Source: Prinia subflava (taxonomy: Eukaryota > Chordata > Aves > Passeriformes > Cisticolidae). Taken from it: a DNA stretch of 64,000 nt. Position numbers and translations under genes: made by a program. The notes below the pieces were generated by a model. It made no database searches and was not told where the DNA came from. It saw only the letters and a program-made list of their open reading frames with translations. Of this stretch, positions 36,701 through 49,700 are shown in pieces. The stretch spans positions 44,710,767-44,774,766 of the forward strand of contig NC_086251.1 of NCBI RefSeq assembly GCF_021018805.1, given 5' to 3'. Each line of letters starts with the position of its first letter. Position 1 is the first letter of the stretch.

Positions 36701-39700
36701 TTATATCTACTACTCTTAACATTTCATTGAGCAAATCCCTGCAGTGCCAATCTACTCTAATAAGAAGGAAGATAGAAATAAAGAACCAAAAATTGTATAT
36801 GCATGGTCACACATGCATATGTACATGCTATACAGGTAACTGTGTTAATGAAGAGATAGTTTAGTTTATATTAAAAGTAAAATATATGAGAAGTTCTATC
36901 TACTATCTTGAATATAACTTTGACTGCTGTCTTACTGAAGTGAGTGATTTTCTATCTTTTTTCCTGAGAATTTAAGGAACTTTTTTCTCTGCTTAAAAAC
37001 TTGCCTTTCTGGAGCCAAATTAAGCTTTCTGTTTTCCTTTTTCTTTATCTTCTCTTGCTCAGTACATTGCACAGCCTTGTGGAAGAAATTGCAAGACATT
37101 ATGGACTACTTCTGTGTTAGCAAGACACGGGTAATACCACATGCCATCTTGTCACACATCTAAATAATGCTGTCACTCAACTGTCTTGCTGCATAGAAAT
37201 GATAAATGACTGAGGGAAAAAAAATCTCCTGGTGAAGTCTTACCTTGACAACATGGAAAAGAAAACAATGTGAAAAGAGAACATAATCACTACATTAGAT
37301 GGTGTTATGGTGTCACCAGCCTCTCCACTCTTTGTACTCATCCTTAGACAAGGTTGTGGTAAAGCCAAAAAATCTTTCCAAGTTTAGCATTCCCTTATGA
37401 CAGCATTATGAAGCCTTTGTTTCCCATTATGATTGAACTGAATAGAAAACACAAAGAAAATGGGTGCTAGTTTCTCTCCTATGTGTATTTGTATAAAAAG
37501 AAGACTCAAATGTGACTTGGAAATATGAATCCACAGCTCCTCTTGTGCAAAAATTTCTAAAATCCTATAGAAAGAAGGACAACATTCAATTTGTCATTTT
37601 CTTGGGAAAAAAGTCATTGAAAAATATAATTCAACTTAGGATGACCGTTTTGAAAAAAATTTGCACACATCTATATTTTTCATTTATGACACAGTCACTG
37701 ATAAATGGTTTCTTTTGAACTCTTCTTGATGGAAGAAAATCCTTGGCCTAGCTTTTTTCCTGTCTTCCAAATGTGTATTTAAGATGTACACCTTCTGTAA
37801 ATTGCTTGGATTTCTTTTATTATTGCTGGTTTGTTTTTATTGTTAGCTCCTGATGTGTCTCTGCAAACTTGAGTTTCAAAAAAAAAGCTGAGGAATACAA
37901 AGAGAAAATTTAATTTTTATTTTATTTGGTACAATAGATTCAAGCTGACTTTAGTGGTTACTTGATAGATTTTCCACAAATTAAGGACCCCTTTTAGCAA
38001 GTTCCACATATTCATGTAGATATCCTGGAATTCCTTCAGGATGCTGAGGCTGTCCAGCTAAAAGTTGATGGTTAGGGGACCATATAAATAGGCATATAGA
38101 AATTTTTGTTCCTATATCCTTCTAAACAATGTGGGTTTTTTGTACTATTCCTGTTTCTAAGATAACTCTTTCAGTGTCCATGTGTCAATATCAGATAAAA
38201 CATTTAAAAAACAGTTAAGGAGATGTTCAGTAGACACCTATCTTACCACCTAGCAGCATCAAAAAGCTGTAAAAGAGTTGGCCATTTCCTTCTCTGTAAA
38301 TCATGAGACACAATAAAACCAAAAAAGCCATAATTGTCTCCCAAACTTTTGAGAACAACAAAGACAAAAGATATACCTAATGTGTACATGACTAAATATG
38401 GCCAAAATGTCATCTGCTTAGAACTTGAGATGCTTTCTAAAATTATATCCAGTCTCTTTCTCATGTCTTTGGGTTTGCTAGGTTCTGTACAAAGGAAGTA
38501 ATTGGCCATCCCTACATCAGAAATCCTCCCTAATTAGAGACCAAAGGCAAAGGTTTGCTGTGGAAACAAAGCACAAGCAGTGAAGGGATTTGTCTAAGAT
38601 TCCACAGTTTAGTACTATCAGACTAAGGTATAGAACATGAGCATTTTACTGTAAATTTAGCAGGTGACAGATGACAGCTTATCTGATAGGTGTTTAATAT
38701 GCACAAATTTGTTACTAGTGGCTCAATGTCCAGACTGAGAATTACTTATATCTTATTTTTAAGGTAATAAGAGATATTCACTTATTAAAAAAAAAAAAAA
38801 ACAACAAACAACAAACAAAACAAAACAAAACAAAACAAAACAAAACAACCCCACGTTAAAATCTCTGAAGGTAAAAAAAGTCCTTATTCCTTAAGTCAAG
38901 AATTTTTCCTGGACAGAGTCTGGCTAGTAACTGTAAGTTATGGTTTTAATATAGTTCTAACCCTAAGACCTATTGTACATTATTTCATCTTTCAACATTT
39001 TAGTTCTTTAAATAGTATGAATTTGACCATAAATACAGAGCAAATCAAACATAAATCTAAGACCATAGGAAAAAAAATCCAGGAACACAAGTTTTACAGA
39101 TTTTTTTCAATGTATTATTTTCCATTTGCAGACCAAAATGTCTGGAATATATAAAATTAATAGAAAGACAAAAAAAATCATAAAATTCTTCCCTCCTCTC
39201 CTTCTACATACTGATTTCTCCCACAAAGAAATGCACAAGTCATACTATTGATTATATGTTATCTAATAAGCAACACATTTCTTTGCAAACCAGATAAAAA
39301 CTGTGTATAACAACAGAAAATATGAGTCACATGAGGACAAGATGTGCAATACAGGCTGGCCAGGTTAGTGGTAGTGTAGCTAAGTACAAGGGAAATTGTG
39401 CTTTCAGCTTCACAGATTTCAGCTGACATCACAAAAATTTCACTAGCATTGGAGAAAATTTACAGTAGGTCTAAGCAAAAACCTATTTTTTTTTCCCACA
39501 GTACTTTTACTACCCATGTAAAACACAAACAAATCATTAACATGAGCAAAATTTTCTAAAAGGAAAGTCGTCTCTCACAGTATTTTACATTCTATCATAT
39601 GTATGCCTCAAAAGAAAAGGTGAGAACACCTCACTCCACTTATTTATTTAGTTTTAAATCCCCAGAAGAGAATAGTGCTAATGTGTATGGGAAAAACAGG

Positions 39701-42700
39701 ATAAAAAACAGACGAAAATCTGAAATGCTCTTGTGCACTTTGCTATTTGATCAGAAAAAAATACTGTTGTTCTATGGCTTTGCAGCAGATGTGGCATTTC
39801 TAGATATGACTATCAGTCCTTAACCATTGTTGTTAGTACAACCTCATTAGTCCCCTGCTTCTTCCTTAAATAGATCAGACTTGGTTAAGTTATGAAAGAA
39901 TTTGAGACATCCAAAACCCAGTGGTGTTGAACGACCCCACAACTGTATTCATACTTAGCAGAGGTCTTCCTGTGCTCTCTTATCTATTTTGGCCCCTCTA
40001 GACCTTCTTTTGTTCTCATAGTTCTATGGATTATGTTTTATAAATTATGACAGGCTACCAATAGAAAATCAGTCAGCCAGGAAGGGCATCACCTCTTCTG
40101 ACTGCAGCACTCAGATTACTTTGGCAGCTTCATTATCGTCTCGATCTAATCCCACCTAAGAAAGAAAACTTTCGTTTTGCATTTTGCCTGTCTGTCTTGG
40201 TAATATTTCAAATTTATGGTTGACTTACTAATTGAAATAAGTTAGTAAGATCTCTGGCTATTCACATGGAGGATGCCATCTATCAAAAATTAATGTCATG
40301 TGCCTCACTCTATGATTTAATGTTATTGTTATAATAATTATTACTATTATTATTGGGGTAACAAGAAATAAAGAGTGCTGATCTGTACACAATTGTTTTG
40401 TGAGCACCTGGAGAGATGCTGAAGGATATCATGCAAGCCATGACTCATTCTTCAGTATAAGTATTCTTCAGTCTAGGAAAGTAAAATAAGATGAGGGAGA
40501 AAACCAACAAAAAAAAAATGATGAAGAAAATGAAATCTGAGAGGGGCTCACAGTCCCAAGTTTTATTTATTTATTTTTGTTTACAGGGAGAAATTATTAG
40601 AGGAATTTAAATATCCAAACTATTGCATGTTTGCCTCTCCATGGAGCTGATAATCACAAAATTCTTCAAAACAGCTGCAAATGACAGGAAATGGGGTGGT
40701 TGGGACCAGGAGAGGCTAGGACAGAACTTAAACCTGAGAAAGGCTCAGTCTCTTACCTTATTGGCATGTGCCAGGTCTCAAGAATAAGACATTAGGGGAA
40801 TGCTATTATTACATGCAAGAAATTAGCTCAGGCAACTTAAATAACTGTTGCTTTTATTTTTATGGCTAAGCTTCTTGAGCTGTGTTTAATAACCTATAAC
40901 TATTCATCTGTTACTATTATGACCTTTTTTTTTCATCTGCAGAGAGTTTAAAGTTCATTAGTGAAGTTTATTGTCATCTATTCTCTTCACTCAATTGAAG
41001 AGTTGTCCTTCTTAAAAACATTTTAAAATTTAGTGATTTTTATTGCTATTCTTTTTTTAATTTTTATATTTTTTTCATTGTCTCTCCACACTTTCTGTTC
41101 ATAAGTGATTTCAGGAAGTGTCATACTGGCAACAAGAGAAACGGCAAAAAAAAAATATAAGAGATACAAAAGGGAAAGATATTAACAACATGAGCCATCA
41201 GTCAAATTCTGAGTCTTTGAATATTAGCAGATATGGAACTAGGTACTTCAATGGTACTTCTTATTCATACATATATATGTAAAATCCTATTGAAACTACT
41301 ACAGGTCCATATTAGTCAATGAATTCAAATATAATTGACAAAAGCAAAATATTATTATTCAAACTGCCACTGAAATACAGTCACCTTCAAAACAGAATAT
41401 GGCAGAATGACACACAGCTTAAATAACTTCAGAAAACTGGGCATGGGAAAAGAGGAATTAGAAGATTATTTCCCAATTAATTTAGTCAGTTCAACTTTGT
41501 CAATTCTTGTAGTCTTTCTGGCTCCTTAATATTTTTTCCTATTTTCCTGATTTATTCCTTTTTAATTTTTTTGTAATGATAAGATAAAAATTAATTTAAA
41601 CATTTTTATTGGGATAACTGTCCTCAATAGCCTGCTAATTAGATGACAAGTACAACAAAGTGTTTTAAAGTGAGTAAAAATATTAACCAAAATATGCATG
41701 AAGGGTCAAACACAACCAAATAGAAGTCCTACAGTAGAAAGTTTCCAACTCTGTTTTAATTGTTTTTTTTTCTTTTTTACAGAATACATACACATTATAT
41801 TTACCAGTTTTTTTCCCATTCTGTACACTGTTTTATCCAGACCACACTTAAATGAAAATATCTGAAATCTTCAGTGGGAACCAATAAAATCTACTTAAGC
41901 AAATATCCACTGTTGCAAGGTGTCAAGTTAACATATAACTGGAATCATTAGAACTTTATTCTCTGATTGAAAATGAATAATAGTACATATGTTTCCTCCC
42001 ATTCATTTGGGCAGCTATTTTATCAGACTAAAAAATGCTCAGCTGTGATTTGTCATTTACTGTCATTTGCTTTCTCTGACATCTTATGACATCAGTTGCC
42101 TTTTTTTTTTTTCTGCAGTAGAAGTAATGGCCAAGTATAGTTCTGATGTCAGGAGACTATTTATATGATGTCCAGTGAAAATCTGTCAATACAGTAGGTT
42201 GCCCTAAGTGCTTTCTGAAAATATGCTTGAACTTTCCCATCATTTTTTCAGCATCAGTTTTGACCCTGTTCACTGGAGAACAACAGGATGGCAACTGAGA
42301 AGGAAATATCTAAATCTAATCTTTCTGGTGTTCTTAATCTGGGCTGACCAGTTCTACAGGAAGCAGAGTAAGCCCATTGCTAGAGTTTTGGAAAGCACAC
42401 AATAGAAACAGAATTATAAGGAAAAACAACACAAGCTTTTACTAAAAACTACATCATAGCCAATGACGTCTTAGGCAAATATTAAAGATGATTTCACTTG
42501 TTTTTTTAACACCAAAAAAAAAAGCATCATCTTGCTTGACACGTCTGAAACCAGACAAAAATACACCATATAATAGCAAAAATAATATGCAAAGTACTGA
42601 TCTAAGGACATTTGCATTTTTCTCATTAAAGAATGAAAAAATCAGAAATTTTATTGACATTTTAAAAGTTGTCATTACTGAGCTAATTTGAGTTATTTTG

Positions 42701-45700
42701 CATGTTGTTTAGTGATTGAAAATACATTAAATCCAATCTTTGCTAGCTAATATTCATGGGATATATGTCACATGGTGTTTTGGGGGATTTTTTTGTATGT
42801 CTGATTAAATAATGATGTATGTCCTTTTAAAGGGACCGTTTGTATATTTTAATTATTTTCATCAATATTCATACAAGAAATACTAGAATCCATTTTCTTC
42901 ATAATTAAAATATCTATAACTTGTTTGCAAGAAAGTCTGTATAAATTAAAAGGAAAAAGTTAAGAAGCATAACAGCAGTCAATTCTATTTTGAATCATGC
43001 ACAAATATTTTGGAAAATATCCATCTTCTAATGTGTTTATTAGAACAAGTATACAGCAAAGACTTGAAACATCACTGAAATTAGAGAAAACCACAAAATA
43101 TTACTTGCTTGAAAGAGAAATTCAAAAAAAATAACAACATAAGAATATAAATCAATCCAAAAATCTTAAAAACACTCTGTCCAGTTGCTTTCAGAATATT
43201 TCTAAGTACATACTTCATTTGAAAATGTCACAATAATGCTTGAGAATATTCCTCTAATGGAAAATGCTTAATTCCTTCACTACACATCTACTGAAATTAG
43301 GGATAGTTATACTGAGTAACTATTATGAACGTGTCCTACTGATGTCAGTGCAGCAGTGAGAAAAGATTAGATGGACAAAGTGGTCCTAGCTACCTCTTAA
43401 GCAACTCAGTCCATATTTAGATTGAAGAAATTCTTGAAAATCCCCACTCAATTACCAAATAACCTTATGAGGTTCCTTCCTAGGAGTTTACATTTCTAAT
43501 CACTGCTATGTTTAAATTACCTAAGTCTTGATAAGCCTAAGAAATTTAGCACCAGACTTATCAAGCATTTTGGAAAAGACTATTTCAATAAAGATATATT
43601 TAGGTTTACTGAGTACTTCCAGGAAGCTTAACTTTGAAGACATACATGACAGGTTTTCTCTGATTGACTCAAAAACCCCAGCAGGAAGAAATATTTTGTA
43701 GCCAGTAGTCAAGCATACAGAACATTGAAAAAGATACATGAATGATACTCAAAAATGGCATTTTCTATTGAATATATCTCTTATGTCTCAGGCTTGTGGG
43801 CACATCCCCTGTTATTATCTGTCCTGATGCATAATTCTCTGTTCCCTTTCAAGAAGATTTTTTTATTTTTCTAAAAAGTGTTCACTGAATAACAGAAAGA
43901 CAGAAAGAAAGTCTTGATAGTTTGGGAGCTGGATCAGTCAATAGAGCCCTGGTCTCCAACTCCTGCTTCACCTCCAAAGAATCCAGCTTAATATGTTGAG
44001 AAGCAACCTCAGTAAATGTTGGTAATTGATCCAGGGTGCAACGAGTTATAGTTCTGACAAGCAAAGTTGATCTAATTTCCTCTCAGCTTTGCAATTTCCT
44101 CCCTTTTCCTGTCCTATTTTCACTTGGTTGTCACAATGACAAGGCAATTCCATGGGATGTTAAAGTCTGGAAATGCAATTGATTCTAATGGCTCCAATGT
44201 GAAACTAATGTAGCCTTTTGGTGCCATGGGATATGGAAGGAGGTCATCTTCTTCTAGGCAACCCTCTTCCCTAGCTGTTTAAGACCAGTTAACTCATTTT
44301 CAAAACTTTGCTTTTTCTTTCAATGGGAGGGCAGGAGTTAACCCAATTTTATCACAGTTTTTGTATCATTATTATAATATTCTCATACAAACACATGGTG
44401 AAACTGAAGGACTTTGACCGCATAAGAATTTAGCAATATATGTTCACATATGGTAACAACTGCAATATATTCAGCTGACAATTTCAAACAATTCATTGGG
44501 TGATGATTTGAATCTACCTTCCATGCACACTGAATTCATTGTTCTCAGGAAGAAATTATACCGTAAGAAAGTTCATTCTAGAGGGAATTGCATGTGGCAT
44601 ATAGCAATGCTGCAAATCCTTTCAGAATGTCCCTATTGCTCCAGTATACACACATTGCTTTATGTCATGTGGGATAGCTTCTTATTCTTCTCCACAGTAA
44701 AGTTCATGCAGCACAATAATGATTTTGCTTATGAGCACATTTTGGTGACCAGAGAGATAAATTTAATAGAATCAGTTGTTCAAATTGTGTCTTGTTCCTA
44801 AAACAGCTATTAAAGCTTGCCTACTCTGAATTTCACTCCTGTGATTTTTTCACTACAAGGTCATTTGGCCCAATGAACAATTTCTCTTTTCATTTGTTGA
44901 AGTCAAACTCTAAAATTTGTACCACAGTTACCAATGCTGTGGTTCATAGTCTGACTCCATAAGATGTTTATCAATGTTGTCTTTCACATTGTTGTCCTGA
45001 GATGGTTTTGGTGGGATGAGAAAATCCCTGACTGAGAATGTTTCCATCTCTGAAAGAATGGAGAAATACACACAGCAAGACATAACTTGTTTACACCAGG
45101 AAGAAAGACAGTTCCCATCTTAGACCAAGACTGGTCTCTCGCTTTACCTCACCTATACTGTCTTTAATTTAAACTCTGGTAAAAATGGAGAGGAACTGCT
45201 ATTCTTGTATTAGTTACTAGAGATTAAAACAAAACAAACCAACCAACCAAATGAAAAAAGGAAAAAAAAAGCCAGCAAGAAAACAAATCCCCAAAAACAA
45301 AACCAAACCAAACTAATCAAATCAAAACCAAATCAAATCCCCCAAGAATTAAAAAAGAACCCAAACTAACTTGTATAGAAATATAGAAATATACATGATC
45401 ACTAATACAACACATGCCTGCATAGTACCATTATGAAACTGATTTATGTATTGGTGAAACAGGTAATAAAATAAAATTAAAATTAATTTGGTTTATAATA
45501 TCTTTTTTGAAAATGCTTTGTATGTCACAGCTATATAATCCTGCTCAAATAGAAAATATAAACTTTTTAATTTAGTCCTCAGGTATTTTAAATAGGAACT
45601 CTACTTAAAATTAAAATTATAGGCATAATAGTTTATGGGATCCAGCCAACTCCATATAGCCAAAGCACCGTGGGACTCAGAGTGACTAGTTAGTAAACTA

Positions 45701-46154
45701 ATAAACCTTTATAAAATTAGAACTGCAGAGAAAATTGTGTGAATTGGAACATAGATAACTGTTACATTGAATAACTATCAATGATAGCAGATAACTTCAG
45801 GAATGACATGTTAAATTTATGCTAATTTACATATGCAAATATCCCTAGCTAACAGTCTCTTCAACTATAATTTTTTTATAATAACAGCATGTCAAACAGG
45901 TCTTATATCTGCAAAGGAAGATTTTAAGCCTGTTAACTTATGAACATAAAAAGAATGAAAAGAACCCTACTGCAATCCTTCTCTAGTTTTCTCCTTCCCT
46001 CTTTCCAAATTTGGCATTCAAAAGTTAGAAATTTAGTTGCTTCAAGGTATTTAGGGTTTATTTTAATATTTCCTCCAAATTTACCATTTTAACAGAAAAG
46101 GATATGGCAGCAATAGCAAACTGTATGATTTCTTTCAACAGCCAAATCACCAGA
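33736..46154. other. long unannotated AT-rich stretch
   Basis: Over 12 kb with no gene, LTR or CR1 that I can recognise. The open frames, including one of 139 codons at 34243-34662 (plus) and one of 88 codons at 38243-38509 (minus), resemble no family I know and are within the range expected by chance. Simple repeats include the A/(CAAAA)n tract at 38787-38848, mixed AAT/ATT trinucleotides at about 40330-40355, and an A-rich tract with AACC and AAACC units at about 45225-45340. Moderately GC-rich unique sequence is at about 35500-36060. Confidence 0.5.
38787..38848. repeat. A-run and (CAAAA)n microsatellite
   Basis: About 15 A are followed by CAACAAA units and then about six CAAAA pentanucleotides. 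The grading from A-run to pentanucleotide suggests expansion from an A-rich seed. Confidence 0.9.
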
Positions 46155-46771
46155 CTCCAAGCTGGAAGTGTTTCCAGGTGGCCAAGAAGGCCAATGGCAT
46201 CCAGGTTTGTATCAGAAATTATGTGGTCAGCAGGACTAGGGGAATGATTTTGTCCCCCTGTACTGGGCATTGGTGAGGTCACACCCTGAATATGTTCAGT
46301 TTGGGGGTTCTCCTTACAAGAAAGACATTGAAATGCTGGAGCATGTCCAGGAAGGGCAGTGAAGCTGGTGAGAGGTCCAGAAAACAAGTCCCGTGATTAA
46401 CAGAGGGACTGGAGTTGTTTAGCTGGAAGAAAATAAGCCTCAGGAGAGAACTTACAGCTCTATACAGCTGCCTGGAAGGAAGTTTTGATGATACAGGGGT
46501 CAGTTTCTTTTCCTAGGAAACAAATAATAGGATAAGGAAAAAAGGTATCAAAGTTGAGGATACTTAGATTGCATATTGGGAAAAATTTCTTCACTGTAAG
46601 GGTTGTCAAGTGGTGGGGCCACCATCCCTGAAGGTGATGTTTCCTGAAAAAGACATGCAGATGGAGCACATGGGGACATGGTTTAGTGGTGGATTTGGCA
46701 GTGGTGGTTAATGGTTGTACTTGATGAACTTAAAGGTAATTTCAGACCTAACTGGTTCTACGATTCTGATT
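46155..46771 (+). mobile_element. CR1 LINE 3' fragment (plus)
   Basis: The longest CR1 copy in the window, about 620 bases. CR1 landmarks occur in order: GTGGCCAAGAAGGCCAATGG, GTCCCCCTGTACTGGGCAT, CAAGAAAGACATTGAAATGC, GGAGCATGTCCAGGAAGGGC, GACTGGAGTTGTTTAGCTGG, AAAAATTTCTTCACTGTAAG, GGACATGGTTTAGTGGTGGA and TTGTACTTGATGAACTTAAA. It ends at CTACGATTCTG, a form of the CR1 ATTCTATG terminus. The upstream part encodes the decayed C-terminal end of ORF2 and the rest is 3' UTR. Stops and small indels show it is inactive. It is 5'-truncated, and the start may lie a little upstream of the stated position. Confidence 0.9.
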
Positions 46772-49700
46772 CAAGATTTCAGGGCAAGAAAAAGAGATCT
46801 AGGAACACATAGAAGGATCTATCATTCAATTGACAAATCAATTCCTCTCTTTCCATGCTGGGCATAAATGTTGGTCATCATGTTTAATTTCAGTGCATGC
46901 TTCCTTTACAAAGAAAGTAATTGAAATTAATCACTATTTTGAGATTAAAAAAATAAAATCAAAAATGACTGAAACTAATTTCAATGAATTCTGTTTGTCT
47001 TGCTATTGAGACTTCACAGCATAGGAAGAAGTGGAAAGATCTTAGTTTGCTTCTTCCTTATATTTTGCTAATATTTTCCTCCAGGTGAACCTTTGTGAAT
47101 TAGACATAAAGTAGAAGCATCTCTGCCTTTGCAGCCTTTTCTCCAAGGAGAACACAAACATGAATTAACAGGTCTCAAGGTTGTCCCCTGGCTGCTGTAC
47201 ACTCCTCTCTTTATGAGGAGTACTTCTAAAGGCACTTTCTGGCTGCATGACAAAGTGACTGTGCAGGTCTGGTACTCTTGATTATAGGGGAGCATTCTAG
47301 AATTTATAGCTTTAATGTTTGTGAAATCAGAGAAAATGCTTCACATTTTGCCAAAAGTAAGAAACCTGAGCCTCCTGACCTGTCCTCTGGAAGAATCTTC
47401 TTCTTTCTGTCAGGTATAGATGAAGGCTGAGCAGCAAAGACAAAAGATTTTCAGTCTAATGTTCTGACAACACTGGAGCATAGTTGGAAGTTTGAGCACA
47501 AACTGGGGGTTACATAATGTGGGCTGTACTGAGTATAAAAGCTTCCTTTTCAGTTCTGTTGATCTATGACTTTAGGCAAATCACCTTCAAATCCAAGTGT
47601 CTCTAGAGAAAAAAGTTATATCCCTCAGCTGAAAGAGCTTAGGTTAAACGTAAGTAGTACTATTATCATAACATTGCAGACTGACCTGTAAAGGTGAAGG
47701 GAGAAAGTAGGCAGAATTTCTTGAATTTTCTTACTCTCTGAAGCCCAGATGGCAGACTAAAACCCCTTGACTTCTGAACTACTGACTTCAAGTATGATTA
47801 GGAGCCCTTGGCCTCCCATTAAACTGTAGCCTGAAGACTTCACATTGTTAAGTGAAAAATAAGTGCCTAGCTCTGAGCTGGATCAGCCATGATATAAATA
47901 TGAAGAAAAAGGAAGAGGGAAGGAGGAAAGAAAGTGAAAGCTGCTGTTGCAGAAGAGTAAGAAGGTGGCTGTTCACAAGTGAAGACAAGAACAGGAGCCA
48001 AGGATCACTGCAGGATAGGTGGGACTACCGACAACACAGCTAGTGTTCAGTCCATCCAGGAAAACCTGTCAGTAATCTGCAGCAGCAGAAGTAGGACTAG
48101 ACTTGGGCTGACCTATGACACCACCCAGGCTATCCTAGGTGTCCAGGCCTGATATGGCATGGAGAACAAGATCCAGGGTAGAAGGTGCATGGGTAAGGAT
48201 CCTGTGAGGCTAGCCAAGGCAGGCAGGTTCTATGGGTGTCCTAAGACCCTTGAAAACTGAAAATAAAATTTCTGTATGTGGCTTGAAGGAAGGCATTTGT
48301 ACTCTGTATTTGTGCAGATGCATTGGGTGAAAAGTACAGAACTGCCTGCACCAGGGGTGGAAGTCCTGTGCAAGGACCTGGCTGCATCACAGTGCAGGTA
48401 GCTTTCTTCAGCTCCAGTACTCTCACTGACTAGCTGGAGGGGAAAAACTGAATTAGTTGGGAAGTTCTAACACATATTAGGTCTATCTATGAGAGAGTGA
48501 CTAGATAACTAAGGATTTCTGTATTCTTGACTTCCTCTGATACCTACAAGAAATAGTATGTTCCTCAATATATGTGAATGAACATTATTGCAGGTTTTCA
48601 TAATGGTTTCTATTTTATTATCTCTTTAGATATAGGCTTTCAAAAATTTTGTAGCTTATACTCTGAATATGAAGTATTTGTTACTCTTTAGGGTCTTCTT
48701 ACAAAAATGCAGCTAGTCATCTGAATTCAGATAACTTGTGAAGGTTTTAGAAGTTAGGATAATTGTGCTTACTAATTTTAAATCATTAATAGTGATCTAT
48801 ATTAATTAGATTAATAACAGAATTAATAATAAAAGTAAATAGATCCATATTAATCTGAGTTTCTTTAATCAGAATCCTTAAGTTGGTATTTTTCTAACAG
48901 GAACATGTTTTGTCTTTAGATGCAGGCCGCATTTTTGACAGCTTTGAAACTTGATGTTATTTTGATCATTCTTTCTTTAAACTTTAATTGATTTTCCTTT
49001 TGGTCCTGTCCCCAGCCATTTGTGTTTTTTAAGTCAGTAGTGCATTACTCCAAAGACTCAATTTATATTAATACTTGAGGCATCTTCAGCCATGAATGTC
49101 AGAGTTGGTCTCAATAATCCAGACTATTCATAAGCCTTTTGGCAAAAGGATTTATATGCTCCCAGGCTTCCCCATTAAAACACGGATGGCAGGTTTTAAT
49201 CAGGAATATATATATATATCATGTAATTGCAAATCCCTCAAGGGTTCCTTTGTATTTGCACAGTCTCACTACTAACATTACAATGGCTAAGGGTCTGCCT
49301 GTCAATATTTCCATTGTAAAAATCTGTACTACTCCCATCAGGGGCAATAACTCAGTCATAAAAAAACACATGGTGCTGAAACATAAATCATTACTAGAAA
49401 TAGATCCTGATACAGTTGACTAATTTAGCTGAATTTCCTTCAAAGAATGGCAAAGGGTTTGGATGGAGAAAGCAGGAGAAAGGGCTAATCCAAAGCATAG
49501 TGTGTTATCTTCATCTGTTGAAGGTCACACACCTAGTCTCCTCCAGGTGTTTGCAATGCCCTTTTCCTTGACTTCAGATTTCATCCTAGCCTCCTTGTAG
49601 AAAGGGAATTGGGATATTGAAGTCTGTGGAGATTGGGAAAGAATCTATGTCTTTGCATTTGTAGAAGACCACTCAACAAGATCTTAAGTATTGGTGACTA

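Noticed and set aside
38243..38509. 88-codon minus-strand frame with a hydrophobic middle
   Set aside because: A possible membrane segment is visible but AT-rich DNA gives such stretches readily, and there is no family match.
47560..47620. Possible MIR SINE core around GACTTTAGGCAAATCACC
   Set aside because: Only about 20 bases resemble the MIR core and the flanking parts do not follow the consensus.
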